This document shows positions 36,238 through 43,734 of a stretch of DNA of 64,000 nucleotides, one piece after another. A program made the position numbers and the translations under genes. This DNA comes from CAZKAP01 sp964550895 (GTDB lineage: Bacteria; Bacteroidota; Bacteroidia; Flavobacteriales; Flavobacteriaceae), in NCBI GenBank assembly GCA_964550895.1, contig CAZKAP010000014.1:1-64000 (forward strand). The letters run 5' to 3'. Below the pieces are notes generated by a model. It saw only the letters and a program-made list of their open reading frames with translations, was not told the origin of the DNA and did no database searches. The first letter of the stretch is position 1; every line of letters starts with the position of its first letter.

Positions 36238-36924
36238 ATGAAGGCCAAGGACATCAAGATTCTCCTCGTGGATGACGAGCCCAGTATCCTCGAGATTATT
36301 AGTTATAACCTTGAAAATGAAGGTTATGAAGTAGTTACCGCCAAGAATGGCGCCGAGGCCGTGAAGAAGGCGAAGAAGAAACTGCCGCACCTGATCATCC
36401 TGGATGTGATGATGCCTGAGATGGACGGTATCGAGGCCTGTGAGACCCTTCGTACTACCCCCGGCCTGGAAAATACCATAATCACATTTCTGACGGCTCG
36501 GGGGGAAGACTACTCCCAGTTGGCGGGCTTCGAGGCCGGCGCGGACGATTACATTACCAAGCCAATTAAGCCTAAGGTGCTGGTATCCAAAATCAAAGCT
36601 TTGCTGCGAAGACTCAATACTGAAAAGGAGGAGGCCGAAGATATCGTCAAGGTCGGCAAGATCGTCATCAACCGGGAGGAATACAAGATTATTAATGATG
36701 GTGTGGAAATTGTTCTGCCTCGCAAGGAATTTGAACTTCTCGCCCTGCTGACTTCCAAACCCAATAAGGTCTTCAAGAGGGAAGTGATACTGGATAAGGT
36801 ATGGGGCAATGAAGTGGTCGTTGGCGGCCGAACCATCGATGTCCACATTCGGAAGCTACGGGAGAAGATCGGAGAAAAGCACTTCAAAACAGTTAAGGGT
36901 GTGGGCTATAAATTCGTAGTGTAA
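36238..36924 (+). CDS. OmpR/PhoB-family response regulator
   Basis: 228 residues. Receiver domain with acidic pair Asp12-Asp13, phospho-acceptor Asp56 (IILDVMMPEMDG) and Lys108 (DDYITKP); then a winged-helix DNA-binding domain (about residues 132-228) with LPRKEFELLALL, VWGNEVVVGGRTIDVHIRKLREKIG and the terminal VGYKFVV. Most similar in layout to PhoB. It is transcribed with the histidine kinase (6-base gap) and is divergent from the TonB-dependent receptor, which is its most obvious target. Confidence 0.93.
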   Translation: MKAKDIKILLVDDEPSILEIISYNLENEGYEVVTAKNGAEAVKKAKKKLPHLIILDVMMPEMDGIEACETLRTTPGLENTIITFLTARGEDYSQLAGFEAGADDYITKPIKPKVLVSKIKALLRRLNTEKEEAEDIVKVGKIVINREEYKIINDGVEIVLPRKEFELLALLTSKPNKVFKREVILDKVWGNEVVVGGRTIDVHIRKLREKIGEKHFKTVKGVGYKFVV

Positions 36925-36930
36925 GCATCT

Positions 36931-37986
36931 ATGGCCCAGGAAATTAAACGATCTTACCGTTTTTCCCTGAGGTCATCCCTGTACCTCACCCTTGTGCTGA
37001 CCGTGATACTGGGTACACTGGCCCTCAGTCAGAGTGTTCCCTGGTATGCAGTACTGGGTGTGGCCGTCCTCCATTTCCTGCTGGGGTTTTTAGTCCTGCA
37101 GTACCGGGTCGAGCGTTTTATCTACCGCAGAATCAAGAAGATTTACGACGACGTATCCATACTGGAGGAGTCGGATTTCAGGCCCGATCGCAGCATAACT
37201 ACCGACATGAAGACCCTCACCGAGGAGATCGAGAAGTTTGCTGAGGATAAAAAGCTGGAGATCAACACACTGCGTGTCCGGGAGGAGTATCGTAAAGAGT
37301 TCCTTGGGAATGTGGCCCATGAGATGAAGACTCCCCTCTTCATGGCCCAGGGGTATATCGATACCCTGCTCGACGGGGCCAAGGACGACCTCAAGGTGAG
37401 GGACAAATACCTGCAAAGGGCAAGTGACGGGCTGGAACGCCTCGTGTTTATTGTCAAGGACCTGGATCTGATCACCCGTTTCGAGGTAGGCGATATGAGT
37501 ATAGAGAAGGAGCCTTTTGATATCATAGCCCTGTTGCAAAAGGTCTTCGGACTCCTCGAAATGAGTGCCTCCAAGAAGGAAATCACGCTAACCTTCGATC
37601 GGCCGTATGACGAACCCATCCTCGTACTCGGTGATGAGGAGCGCATACAACAGGTAGTCACTAACCTGTTAATCAATTCCATAAAATACGGCCACGAGAA
37701 AGGAACCACCGAAGTATCGGTGGAGGATCTGGTTCGGAATAAGGTGATCGTCCGGGTGACGGATAACGGAGAGGGAATTCCCCCGCAGTTCATACCCCGT
37801 CTGTTCGAGCGCTTTTACCGCATCGACAAAACCGGTAGCCGTAAGGAGGGGGGATCTGGCCTGGGGCTCTCCATAGTCAAGCACATCATAGAGGCCCACG
37901 GGGAGCGCATCTACGTGGAAAGCGAGGAAGAAGTCGGGTCTGAATTTTCCTTTACGCTGGAAAAGGCGGTAAAAAGTGAGGTATAG
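36931..37986 (+). CDS. PhoR-like sensor histidine kinase without a periplasmic sensor domain
   Basis: 351 residues. Two transmembrane helices (about 16-32 and 37-57) separated by only a few residues, a HAMP-like linker, then HisKA with the phospho-acceptor His130 (NVAHEMKTPL), and HATPase_c with N box (QQVVTNLLINSIKYG), G1 (VTDNGEGIPP) and G2 (GGSGLGLSIVKHI). The lack of an extracytoplasmic domain suggests that it senses through the membrane or via a partner, as PhoR does with the phosphate transporter. Its final 76 bases overlap the converging glycosyltransferase gene. Confidence 0.92.
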   Translation: MAQEIKRSYRFSLRSSLYLTLVLTVILGTLALSQSVPWYAVLGVAVLHFLLGFLVLQYRVERFIYRRIKKIYDDVSILEESDFRPDRSITTDMKTLTEEIEKFAEDKKLEINTLRVREEYRKEFLGNVAHEMKTPLFMAQGYIDTLLDGAKDDLKVRDKYLQRASDGLERLVFIVKDLDLITRFEVGDMSIEKEPFDIIALLQKVFGLLEMSASKKEITLTFDRPYDEPILVLGDEERIQQVVTNLLINSIKYGHEKGTTEVSVEDLVRNKVIVRVTDNGEGIPPQFIPRLFERFYRIDKTGSRKEGGSGLGLSIVKHIIEAHGERIYVESEEEVGSEFSFTLEKAVKSEV

Positions 37987-39023
37987 GGAACCTCGGCCTG
38001 AAAGGAGGCCAGACCTTTAAATTCCGGGATTCGTTCGAGTTGCGATAAGGCAAAATCTTCCTGCCGGCAGAAGGGCACCCACCCTTGCTCCTGGAGGCGC
38101 TCGGCGAGATATACCTGTTCGTACTGTCCCGGGGTGGGTATAAAGAAGGCCGTCTTGCCCAGTTTCGCCAGGTCCATCACCGTGGTATAACCGGAACGGC
38201 AGAGTACGCGTGCGCTCTGATTCAGCGCCCCTTCCAGCTGGTTCGAGGTCATGAAGTTATACCGTGTCCCTGTTCCTGATTTCAGCTCCAGGGGGCTGGT
38301 CCGCTGCTGCTCTTCGATCACTCCCGATACAAAGAGAACCCGGCCTTGGTAAGACCTGAGTTCTCGGAGCAACCGCTCTTCCAACAGGCTCCGCTGAGGT
38401 TCAGGTCCGGAAAGCAGGACCATGAGGTCGTAAACGATGGGTTCTTCGCGGGGCTCGAAACGGCTCAGGGGTCCCATGTATTTCAGATTCAGCCTTCGGT
38501 GGTTCACGTGTCCCAGCCTTCCCGTGAGGTTTGTCTTTCCTTCGAAGTCGGGGACCCAACACTCCCTGAACTGCGCGATTATACGCTGGTGCCACCAGGA
38601 ACTAAACCAGGTGGTGGAACCGGAAAGCACATTCAGCTGATGGGATATAAATACACTGGGTACATCCGGATTGAAGCATCCCAGCCGGTTATCGGAGATC
38701 AGGCCGTCGTAGCTCCCTTCCGTTATGATGTCGGCTATAACTCGCCGTTCGCCGGCTATGGCCTTGAGCACCTTGGGGGAGTCCATGATCATCTTAAGCT
38801 TGAACAGGGACCCTTTGCTGGCATAAGTTATATCGTAAGAGGGGAGTTCGTGGGCCTTCAGCCGGGGAAATTCCTTCCTCAGTAAGGCCAGGGCGACTCC
38901 ATCGGAGGCCAGACCCACCTCGAAGCCGCGCTCGAGCAGCGCATTGATGATGGGAATGCAGCGGGTTGCGTGTCCCAGCCCCCAGTTCAGCGGGGCAACG
39001 AGTATCCTTTTGGTGTCAGACAT
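37911..39023 (-). CDS. MurG-like (GT28-type) glycosyltransferase
   Basis: 370 residues. N-terminal GT-B motif VAPLNWGLGHATRCIPIINAL and a C-terminal donor-site region with RVLCRSGYTTVMDLAKLGKTAFFIPTPG and the YEQVYLAERLQEQG stretch. The fold resembles UDP-N-acetylglucosamine transferases of the MurG/processive glycosyltransferase kind; acceptor unknown. The last 25 codons are read over the 3' end of the histidine kinase gene on the other strand. The tail (SSVKENSDPTSSSL) is low-complexity, as if the stop codon had been lost and the gene had read on. Confidence 0.82.
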   Translation of the reverse strand: MSDTKRILVAPLNWGLGHATRCIPIINALLERGFEVGLASDGVALALLRKEFPRLKAHELPSYDITYASKGSLFKLKMIMDSPKVLKAIAGERRVIADIITEGSYDGLISDNRLGCFNPDVPSVFISHQLNVLSGSTTWFSSWWHQRIIAQFRECWVPDFEGKTNLTGRLGHVNHRRLNLKYMGPLSRFEPREEPIVYDLMVLLSGPEPQRSLLEERLLRELRSYQGRVLFVSGVIEEQQRTSPLELKSGTGTRYNFMTSNQLEGALNQSARVLCRSGYTTVMDLAKLGKTAFFIPTPGQYEQVYLAERLQEQGWVPFCRQEDFALSQLERIPEFKGLASFQAEVPYTSLFTAFSSVKENSDPTSSSLST

Positions 39024-39045
39024 ACCTGCAAAGTAACAAAATAGC

Positions 39046-39053
39046 TAGTTTTG
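39046..39053 (+). promoter_or_regulatory. Candidate -7 promoter element for trmB
   Basis: Reads TAGTTTTG, matching TAnnTTTG, 22 bases before the TTG start at 39075. Transcription would start about 39059, which excludes the in-frame TTG at 39051 as a start. Confidence 0.5.
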
Positions 39054-39074
39054 TGGCCCTTAAAAGATGCGGAG

Positions 39075-39743
39075 TTGGGCAGTAAGAACAAGCTTAAGAG
39101 GTTTAGGGAAAACGAGACCTTTCCCAATGTGATTCAGCCGGAAAGGGAAGGTATACTGGCCGGTTTGGACATCCGCGGTCACTGGAGAGACTGGTTCGCC
39201 CACGACGGTCCGATTACGCTGGAATTGGGTTGTGGGAAGGGGGAGTACACCGTGGAACTGGCTCGCCGATACCCCGATCGGAATTTTATTGGGATCGACA
39301 TCAAGGGGGCGCGCCTGTGGAGGGGAGCCAAGACTGCACTGGAAGACGGGCTGGACAACGTCTGCTTCCTCCGCACGCAGATCGAGCTCATCGATCGCGT
39401 CTTTTCTCCTGGTGAAGTCGATGAGATCTGGATTACCTTCCCCGATCCTCAGATCAAGTACAAGAGGACCAAACACCGGCTGACTAATCCCGATTTCCTG
39501 GACCGCTACCGCAGTATTCTCAAGCAGTCGGGTTCGATTCACCTGAAGACGGACAGCGAGTTCCTGCACGGTTATACTCTGGGTCTTTTACAGAGTAATA
39601 TGGGTACTGTAGTTTATGCCAATCACGATGTTTACCGCAACCACGGGGCGCCGGATGTGGTCACCGAAGTCCAGACCTTCTACGAAAAGCAGTATCTTTC
39701 CCATGGAAAAGCAATAACGTATCTCCAATTCAGGCTCGACTGA
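39075..39743 (+). CDS. trmB: tRNA (guanine(46)-N7)-methyltransferase
   Basis: 222 residues from a TTG start at 39075 (GSKNKLKRFRENETF, the usual flavobacterial N-terminus). SAM-binding motif LELGCGKGEYTVELA, then NFIGIDIKGARLWRGAKTA and the family signature ITFPDPQIKYKRTKHRLTNPDFL with a catalytic Asp. It methylates G46 in tRNA variable loops. First gene of a rightward run with a LysE-family gene and an alkyltransferase-like gene. Confidence 0.95.
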   Translation: MGSKNKLKRFRENETFPNVIQPEREGILAGLDIRGHWRDWFAHDGPITLELGCGKGEYTVELARRYPDRNFIGIDIKGARLWRGAKTALEDGLDNVCFLRTQIELIDRVFSPGEVDEIWITFPDPQIKYKRTKHRLTNPDFLDRYRSILKQSGSIHLKTDSEFLHGYTLGLLQSNMGTVVYANHDVYRNHGAPDVVTEVQTFYEKQYLSHGKAITYLQFRLD

Positions 39744-39746
39744 ACG

Positions 39747-40376
39747 ATGACACATCTAACCTGGCTATTCCTATTGACGTTCTCCGCCGCCTTTATTGCC
39801 ACCGTTCCGCCGGGACTGCTGAATATGAATGCAGCCAAGACGAGTGTGGAAAAAGGTAGGTCCAACGGGGTTATTTTCAGTCTTGGTGTGGCCAGCATGG
39901 TGATCGTACAGGCCTATGTGGCAGTGGTGATTTCCAAGTTCCTCTATCGCAATCCCGAGGTGGTCGAGTACCTGATGAAGGCCGCCCTGGCGGTATTTGC
40001 CTTCTTCGCGGTCTACTTCTACCGGAAAGGAAGAAAGACGGTGGTAGCGCCGCCGGAGGTGCAGAAGGTGAGCCGCAAGAACAGCTACTTCAAAGGAGTA
40101 TTCCTGGCCTCGCTCAATTTCCTGACCATTCCGTACTACAGCGGTCTGCATACCATGTGGACGGGTACGGGCTGGATCAAATTTGAAGTGGCCGATGTGA
40201 CGGTATTCCTACTAGGGGCATCACTGGGCACATTTACCGTGCTGTACCTCTACACCTTCTACTTCGATCGCATGGTAAAGGGAACCGAACGCTTCTCCAG
40301 GAATTCCAATTACATCATCAGCGGATTGATGGTCCTGCTGTTTGGGATCACAATAATCCGCCTATGGAACTACTAG
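39747..40376 (+). CDS. LysE-family translocator
   Basis: 209 residues, about six membrane helices. The N-terminal FIATVPPGLLNMNAAKTSVEKG corresponds to the LysE/RhtB motif (PGP-type helix start), and the family is normally an exporter of amino acids or related metabolites. Starts 3 bases after trmB and overlaps the alkyltransferase-like gene by 13 bases. Confidence 0.85.
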   Translation: MTHLTWLFLLTFSAAFIATVPPGLLNMNAAKTSVEKGRSNGVIFSLGVASMVIVQAYVAVVISKFLYRNPEVVEYLMKAALAVFAFFAVYFYRKGRKTVVAPPEVQKVSRKNSYFKGVFLASLNFLTIPYYSGLHTMWTGTGWIKFEVADVTVFLLGASLGTFTVLYLYTFYFDRMVKGTERFSRNSNYIISGLMVLLFGITIIRLWNY

Positions 40377-40720
40377 GACGGAATCCTTCCTTTTTTGAAC
40401 GTGTCTACCGCGTGGTGCAGGCCATACCCGTGGGCCGGGTAACTACCTACGGTGCGATCGCCCGCTTTCTGGGTTCTGCGGGCAGTGCCCGGATGGTGGG
40501 TTATGCCATGAACGCTTCCCACGGGCGGGATGTGCCCGCTCAGAGGGTGGTCAATCGCAACGGACTGCTCACGGGAAAGCACCATTTCGGGGGAACCCAT
40601 CTGATGCAGCAATTGCTGGAAAGCGAAGGCGTTATGGTCAGGGACGACCGGGTCCAGGACTTCCGGAGCCGCTTCTGGGATCCCGCCGATCACCTCGATC
40701 CGGCAGACTACCTGCAGTAG
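40364..40720 (+). CDS. Alkyltransferase-like protein (MGMT family without the reactive Cys)
   Basis: 118 residues, the length of the C-terminal MGMT domain alone. FFERVYRVVQAIPVGRVTTYGAIAR and the helix-turn-helix GSAGSARMVGYAMNAS are typical. In O6-alkylguanine methyltransferases the active motif is PCHRV; here it reads PAQRV, with Ala59 in place of the cysteine. Such proteins (Atl/eAtl) bind O6-alkylguanine without repairing it and hand the lesion to nucleotide excision repair. Cytoplasmic DNA-binding protein. Confidence 0.9.
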   Translation: MELLGRNPSFFERVYRVVQAIPVGRVTTYGAIARFLGSAGSARMVGYAMNASHGRDVPAQRVVNRNGLLTGKHHFGGTHLMQQLLESEGVMVRDDRVQDFRSRFWDPADHLDPADYLQ

Positions 40721-40786
40721 GGTTTCCCGCTTGCTCATACAGGGCCTCACAAACCCGGAATCTCCTGTAATTTGAAGGGTTTGAAG

Positions 40787-40794
40787 TATCTTTG
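40787..40794 (+). promoter_or_regulatory. Candidate -7 promoter element for the mrp operon
   Basis: Reads TATCTTTG, a perfect TAnnTTTG match, between the alkyltransferase-like gene and mrp. Transcription from about 40800 leaves a leader of about 65 bases before the mrp ATG at 40865. No clear -33 TTG at standard spacing. Confidence 0.6.
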
Positions 40795-40812
40795 CGACTC
40801 AAAGGGAAAGCG

Positions 40813-40852
40813 GCAGGTCCCCTCAGGGATACGGATGGGGCACCCGCCCTGC
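40813..40852 (+). ncRNA. Possible structured 5' leader of mrp
   Basis: Within the predicted leader, GCAGG (40813-40817) can pair with CCTGC (40848-40852), and CCCC (40819-40822) with GGGG (40837-40840), giving a nested hairpin with a bulge, about 12 bases before the ATG. It may be a regulatory leader or simply GC-rich sequence. No known riboswitch class recognised. Confidence 0.25.
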
Positions 40853-40864
40853 AAACCTTAAGCT

Positions 40865-42016
40865 ATGGCAAAAGAATTCGGCAAAAAAGACGTGCTCAGG
40901 GCCCTGGAAACGATCAGTGCCCCCGGGGAGGGTAAGAACCTGGTGGAAAGCGGAGCGGTACGGAATCTGCAGATATTCGGGGATGAAGTGGAGATCGATG
41001 TGATGATCAATAACCCCAGCCTGCAGGCCCGTAAGAAAACTGAGGTTTCCATTCTCCAGGCGATCCACAGGGAAATCGACCCCAAGATCCAGGTCAATAT
41101 CCGGGTAGTAGTCGAGAACGCCTCTCCGCAAAAGAGCGTCAATACCATCAAGGGTAAACCCATACCGGGCATCAAGAATATCATCGCAGTGGCCTCAGGT
41201 AAGGGTGGCGTGGGTAAGTCTACCATTACCGCCAACCTGGCAGTAACCCTGGCCAGGATGGGCTTCAACGTAGGTCTGCTGGATGCGGACATTTACGGCC
41301 CTTCCATGCCAATCATGTTCGACGTGGTCGAATCACGTCCCAAGGCCGTTGAGGTGGAGGGCAAGTCCCGCATGCTTCCCATCTCCAATTACGGGGTACA
41401 ACTCCTGTCCATCGGGTTCTTTACCCAGCCCGATCAGGCCGTAATCTGGAGAGGTCCGATGGCGGCCAAGGCCTTGAATCAGATGATTTTTGATGCTCAC
41501 TGGGGTGAACTGGACTTTTTGCTGGTGGATCTGCCTCCGGGTACGGGAGATATTCATCTGAGCATCATGCAGGCCATGCCGATCACCGGTGCGGTTGTGG
41601 TGAGTACGCCCCAGTCCGTTGCCCTGGCCGATGCCCGCAAAGGCGTTGCCATGTTCCAGCAGGAGGCCATCAACGTTCCCGTTTTGGGGATCGTAGAGAA
41701 TATGTCCTACTTCACTCCGGAAGAGTTGCCGGATAACAAGTACTATATCTTCGGCCGCAATGGGGCCAGGAATCTGGCTGAAACTGCAGGAGTTCCCTTC
41801 CTCGGTGAGATTCCCCTGGTGCAGAGCATACGCGAAGCAGGGGATGTGGGAAGGCCCGCGGCCCTTCAGGAAAGCGGAACCGTTACCGAAGCCTATACTG
41901 AACTCACCCGTTCGGTCGTCGAACAGGTAGTGCGTCGAAATGAGACGCTTCCCCCGACAGAGGCTATAAAAATTACAACCATGGCGGGCTGTTCCGCTGT
42001 TAACAAGAATAAATGA
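40865..42016 (+). CDS. Mrp/NBP35-family Fe-S cluster carrier ATPase
   Basis: 383 residues. An N-terminal MIP18/DUF59-like domain (about residues 1-90) is followed by the ParA-like ATPase with deviant P-loop GKGGVGKST (112-120) and the LLVDLPPGTGD switch motif. Proteins of this family (ApbC) carry and deliver Fe-S clusters. The gene overlaps the NifU-like gene by 4 bases and is followed by a ferredoxin reductase and a ferredoxin, fitting an Fe-S function. CSAV near the C-terminus supplies only one cysteine, so the classical CxxC is not obvious. Confidence 0.93.
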   Translation: MAKEFGKKDVLRALETISAPGEGKNLVESGAVRNLQIFGDEVEIDVMINNPSLQARKKTEVSILQAIHREIDPKIQVNIRVVVENASPQKSVNTIKGKPIPGIKNIIAVASGKGGVGKSTITANLAVTLARMGFNVGLLDADIYGPSMPIMFDVVESRPKAVEVEGKSRMLPISNYGVQLLSIGFFTQPDQAVIWRGPMAAKALNQMIFDAHWGELDFLLVDLPPGTGDIHLSIMQAMPITGAVVVSTPQSVALADARKGVAMFQQEAINVPVLGIVENMSYFTPEELPDNKYYIFGRNGARNLAETAGVPFLGEIPLVQSIREAGDVGRPAALQESGTVTEAYTELTRSVVEQVVRRNETLPPTEAIKITTMAGCSAVNKNK

Positions 42017-42249
42017 ATCCAGAAGAGCTACAGCGATTAGTAGAGGAGGCCCTTTCCGAAATTCGGCCCTTCCTGCAGAGTGATGGGGGCGACATATCCC
42101 TCATCTCCATAGAGGACGATGTGGTCAAGGTGCGACTTGAGGGGAACTGTATGGGATGCACCGTGAATCAGATGACCCTGAAGAGCGGTGTGGAAATGAC
42201 CATAAAGAAACACGCCCCTCAGATTCGGGAAGTAGTCAACCTGACCTAA
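42013..42249 (+). CDS. NifU-like C-terminal domain Fe-S scaffold protein
   Basis: 78 residues, consisting only of the NifU C-terminal domain (SEIRPFLQSDGGDISL then GNCMGCTVNQMTL), with the cluster-binding Cys46-x-x-Cys49 motif. It assembles or passes on Fe-S clusters. Start overlaps the mrp stop, implying a fixed ratio of the two products. Confidence 0.95.
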   Translation: MNPEELQRLVEEALSEIRPFLQSDGGDISLISIEDDVVKVRLEGNCMGCTVNQMTLKSGVEMTIKKHAPQIREVVNLT

Positions 42250-42300
42250 GAATCGCATCCCTTGGGTGACCCCAATCACATTCCGTAACTGCGGTTGCTT

Positions 42301-42308
42301 TAGCTTTG
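42301..42308 (+). promoter_or_regulatory. Candidate -7 promoter element for the ferredoxin reductase gene
   Basis: Reads TAGCTTTG, matching TAnnTTTG, 22 bases before the ATG at 42331, in the 81-base gap after the NifU-like gene. Confidence 0.5.
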
Positions 42309-42330
42309 TTTCCAACTAAACTCCTTTGAA

Positions 42331-43389
42331 ATGATCACTACCGATATCCTCATCATCGGTGCAGGACCCACGGGTCTTTTTACCGTTTTCGAGGCCGGAT
42401 TGCTTCAGCTTCGCTGCCACCTGATCGACGCCTTGCCGCAGCCAGGAGGCCAGCTCAGCGAGCTATATCCCAAGAAGCCCATATACGATATACCCGGATT
42501 TCCCGATGTGCTGGCCGGTGACCTGGTCGATAACCTCATGGAACAGATCCGGCCGTTTCAACCCGGTTTTACCCTGGGTGAGCGAGCGGAAACCCTTCGA
42601 CGTGAGGAAGATGGGAGCTTCCTGGTCACCACTAACAGGGGCACTCAGCACAAGGCTCCCATAATCGCCATAGCCGGGGGACTCGGTAGTTTTGAGCCGC
42701 GTAAGCCCGACCTGGAGAATTTGGAGGCCTTTGAAGACCGCGGGGTCGCCTATATGATCAAGGATCCTGAGGTCTACCGCGGCAAAAGGGTCGTCATTGC
42801 CGGGGGAGGAGATTCTGCCCTGGACTGGACCATTTACCTGGCCGAAGTGGCCGAATCGGTAACCCTGGTTCACCGCAGGAACGAGTTCCGGGGTGCCCTG
42901 GACTCGGTGGAAAAGGTTCAGGAGCTCAAGGATGCCAACCGAATTACCCTAATTACACCCGCTGAGATCAGCCAACTCCACGGCGGAGAGTCGCTGGAGG
43001 CCGTTACCGTAAACAATAGCGAAACCGGCGAGTCCCTGCGGATCGAGACCGACTATTTCATTCCCCTGTTTGGTCTCTCACCCAAATTAGGTCCCATCGC
43101 CAATTGGGGCCTGGAAATCGAAAACAATGCCATCAAGGTGGACAATACCCTTGACTATCAGACCAATATACCCGGTATCTACGCCATCGGCGATGTAAAT
43201 ACCTATCCCGGCAAGCTGAAACTCATCCTCTGCGGTTTTCACGAGGCCACGCTGATGTGCCAGAGCGCGTACCAGCGGATTTTTCCCGATCGAAAGTACG
43301 TGATGAAGTACACCACGGTAGGCGGAGTGAGCGGATTCGATGGAAGCAAGAAAGAGGCTCCAAAATCCGTTGTCAAGAAAATAAAGTAA
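42331..43389 (+). CDS. Ferredoxin-NAD(P)H reductase of the thioredoxin-reductase-like type
   Basis: 352 residues. FAD-binding GAGPTG at residues 10-15, NAD(P)-binding VVIAGGGDSALDWTIYLAE near the middle, and IYAIGDVNTYPGK with the FAD-contact GD near the C-terminus. The pair of redox cysteines (CxxC) of thioredoxin reductase is absent, which places it with thioredoxin-reductase-like ferredoxin/flavodoxin reductases. The ferredoxin gene next to it, 7 bases downstream, is the obvious partner. Confidence 0.92.
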   Translation: MITTDILIIGAGPTGLFTVFEAGLLQLRCHLIDALPQPGGQLSELYPKKPIYDIPGFPDVLAGDLVDNLMEQIRPFQPGFTLGERAETLRREEDGSFLVTTNRGTQHKAPIIAIAGGLGSFEPRKPDLENLEAFEDRGVAYMIKDPEVYRGKRVVIAGGGDSALDWTIYLAEVAESVTLVHRRNEFRGALDSVEKVQELKDANRITLITPAEISQLHGGESLEAVTVNNSETGESLRIETDYFIPLFGLSPKLGPIANWGLEIENNAIKVDNTLDYQTNIPGIYAIGDVNTYPGKLKLILCGFHEATLMCQSAYQRIFPDRKYVMKYTTVGGVSGFDGSKKEAPKSVVKKIK

Positions 43390-43396
43390 GCCGCGG

Positions 43397-43726
43397 ATGG
43401 ACGTCCACATTACGATAATCGACCGGCACCGGGAAGAGCACCGGGTACTCGCACCCACCGACATGAACATGAACCTTATGGAGCTCGTGCGTTCGTATGA
43501 ACTCGCACCCGAAGGAACCATAGGCATATGCGGAGGCATGGCCATGTGTGCATCCTGCCAGTGCTACATCCTCTCCGGTCACGAACTCCCGCCGATGACC
43601 GATGAAGAGGACGCCATGCTAGCTGACGCCAATTTTGTCCAGGATAACAGCAGGCTGAGTTGTCAGATCCCAATTACCCCCGAGCTGGAAGGCCTGAAGA
43701 TCGAACTGGCCCCCGAGGGTTCCTGA
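43397..43726 (+). CDS. Adrenodoxin-type 2Fe-2S ferredoxin
   Basis: 109 residues. Cluster ligands are Cys45, Cys51, Cys54 (IGICGGMAMCASC) and Cys89 (SRLSCQI), the C-x5-C-x2-C...C arrangement of adrenodoxin-like ferredoxins. An additional Cys56 is present. Soluble cytoplasmic electron carrier, predicted to accept electrons from the reductase just upstream. Together with mrp and the NifU-like gene this suggests an Fe-S biogenesis electron supply, though other acceptors such as cytochromes P450 are possible. Confidence 0.93.
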   Translation: MDVHITIIDRHREEHRVLAPTDMNMNLMELVRSYELAPEGTIGICGGMAMCASCQCYILSGHELPPMTDEEDAMLADANFVQDNSRLSCQIPITPELEGLKIELAPEGS

Positions 43727-43734
43727 GCGGGTTG

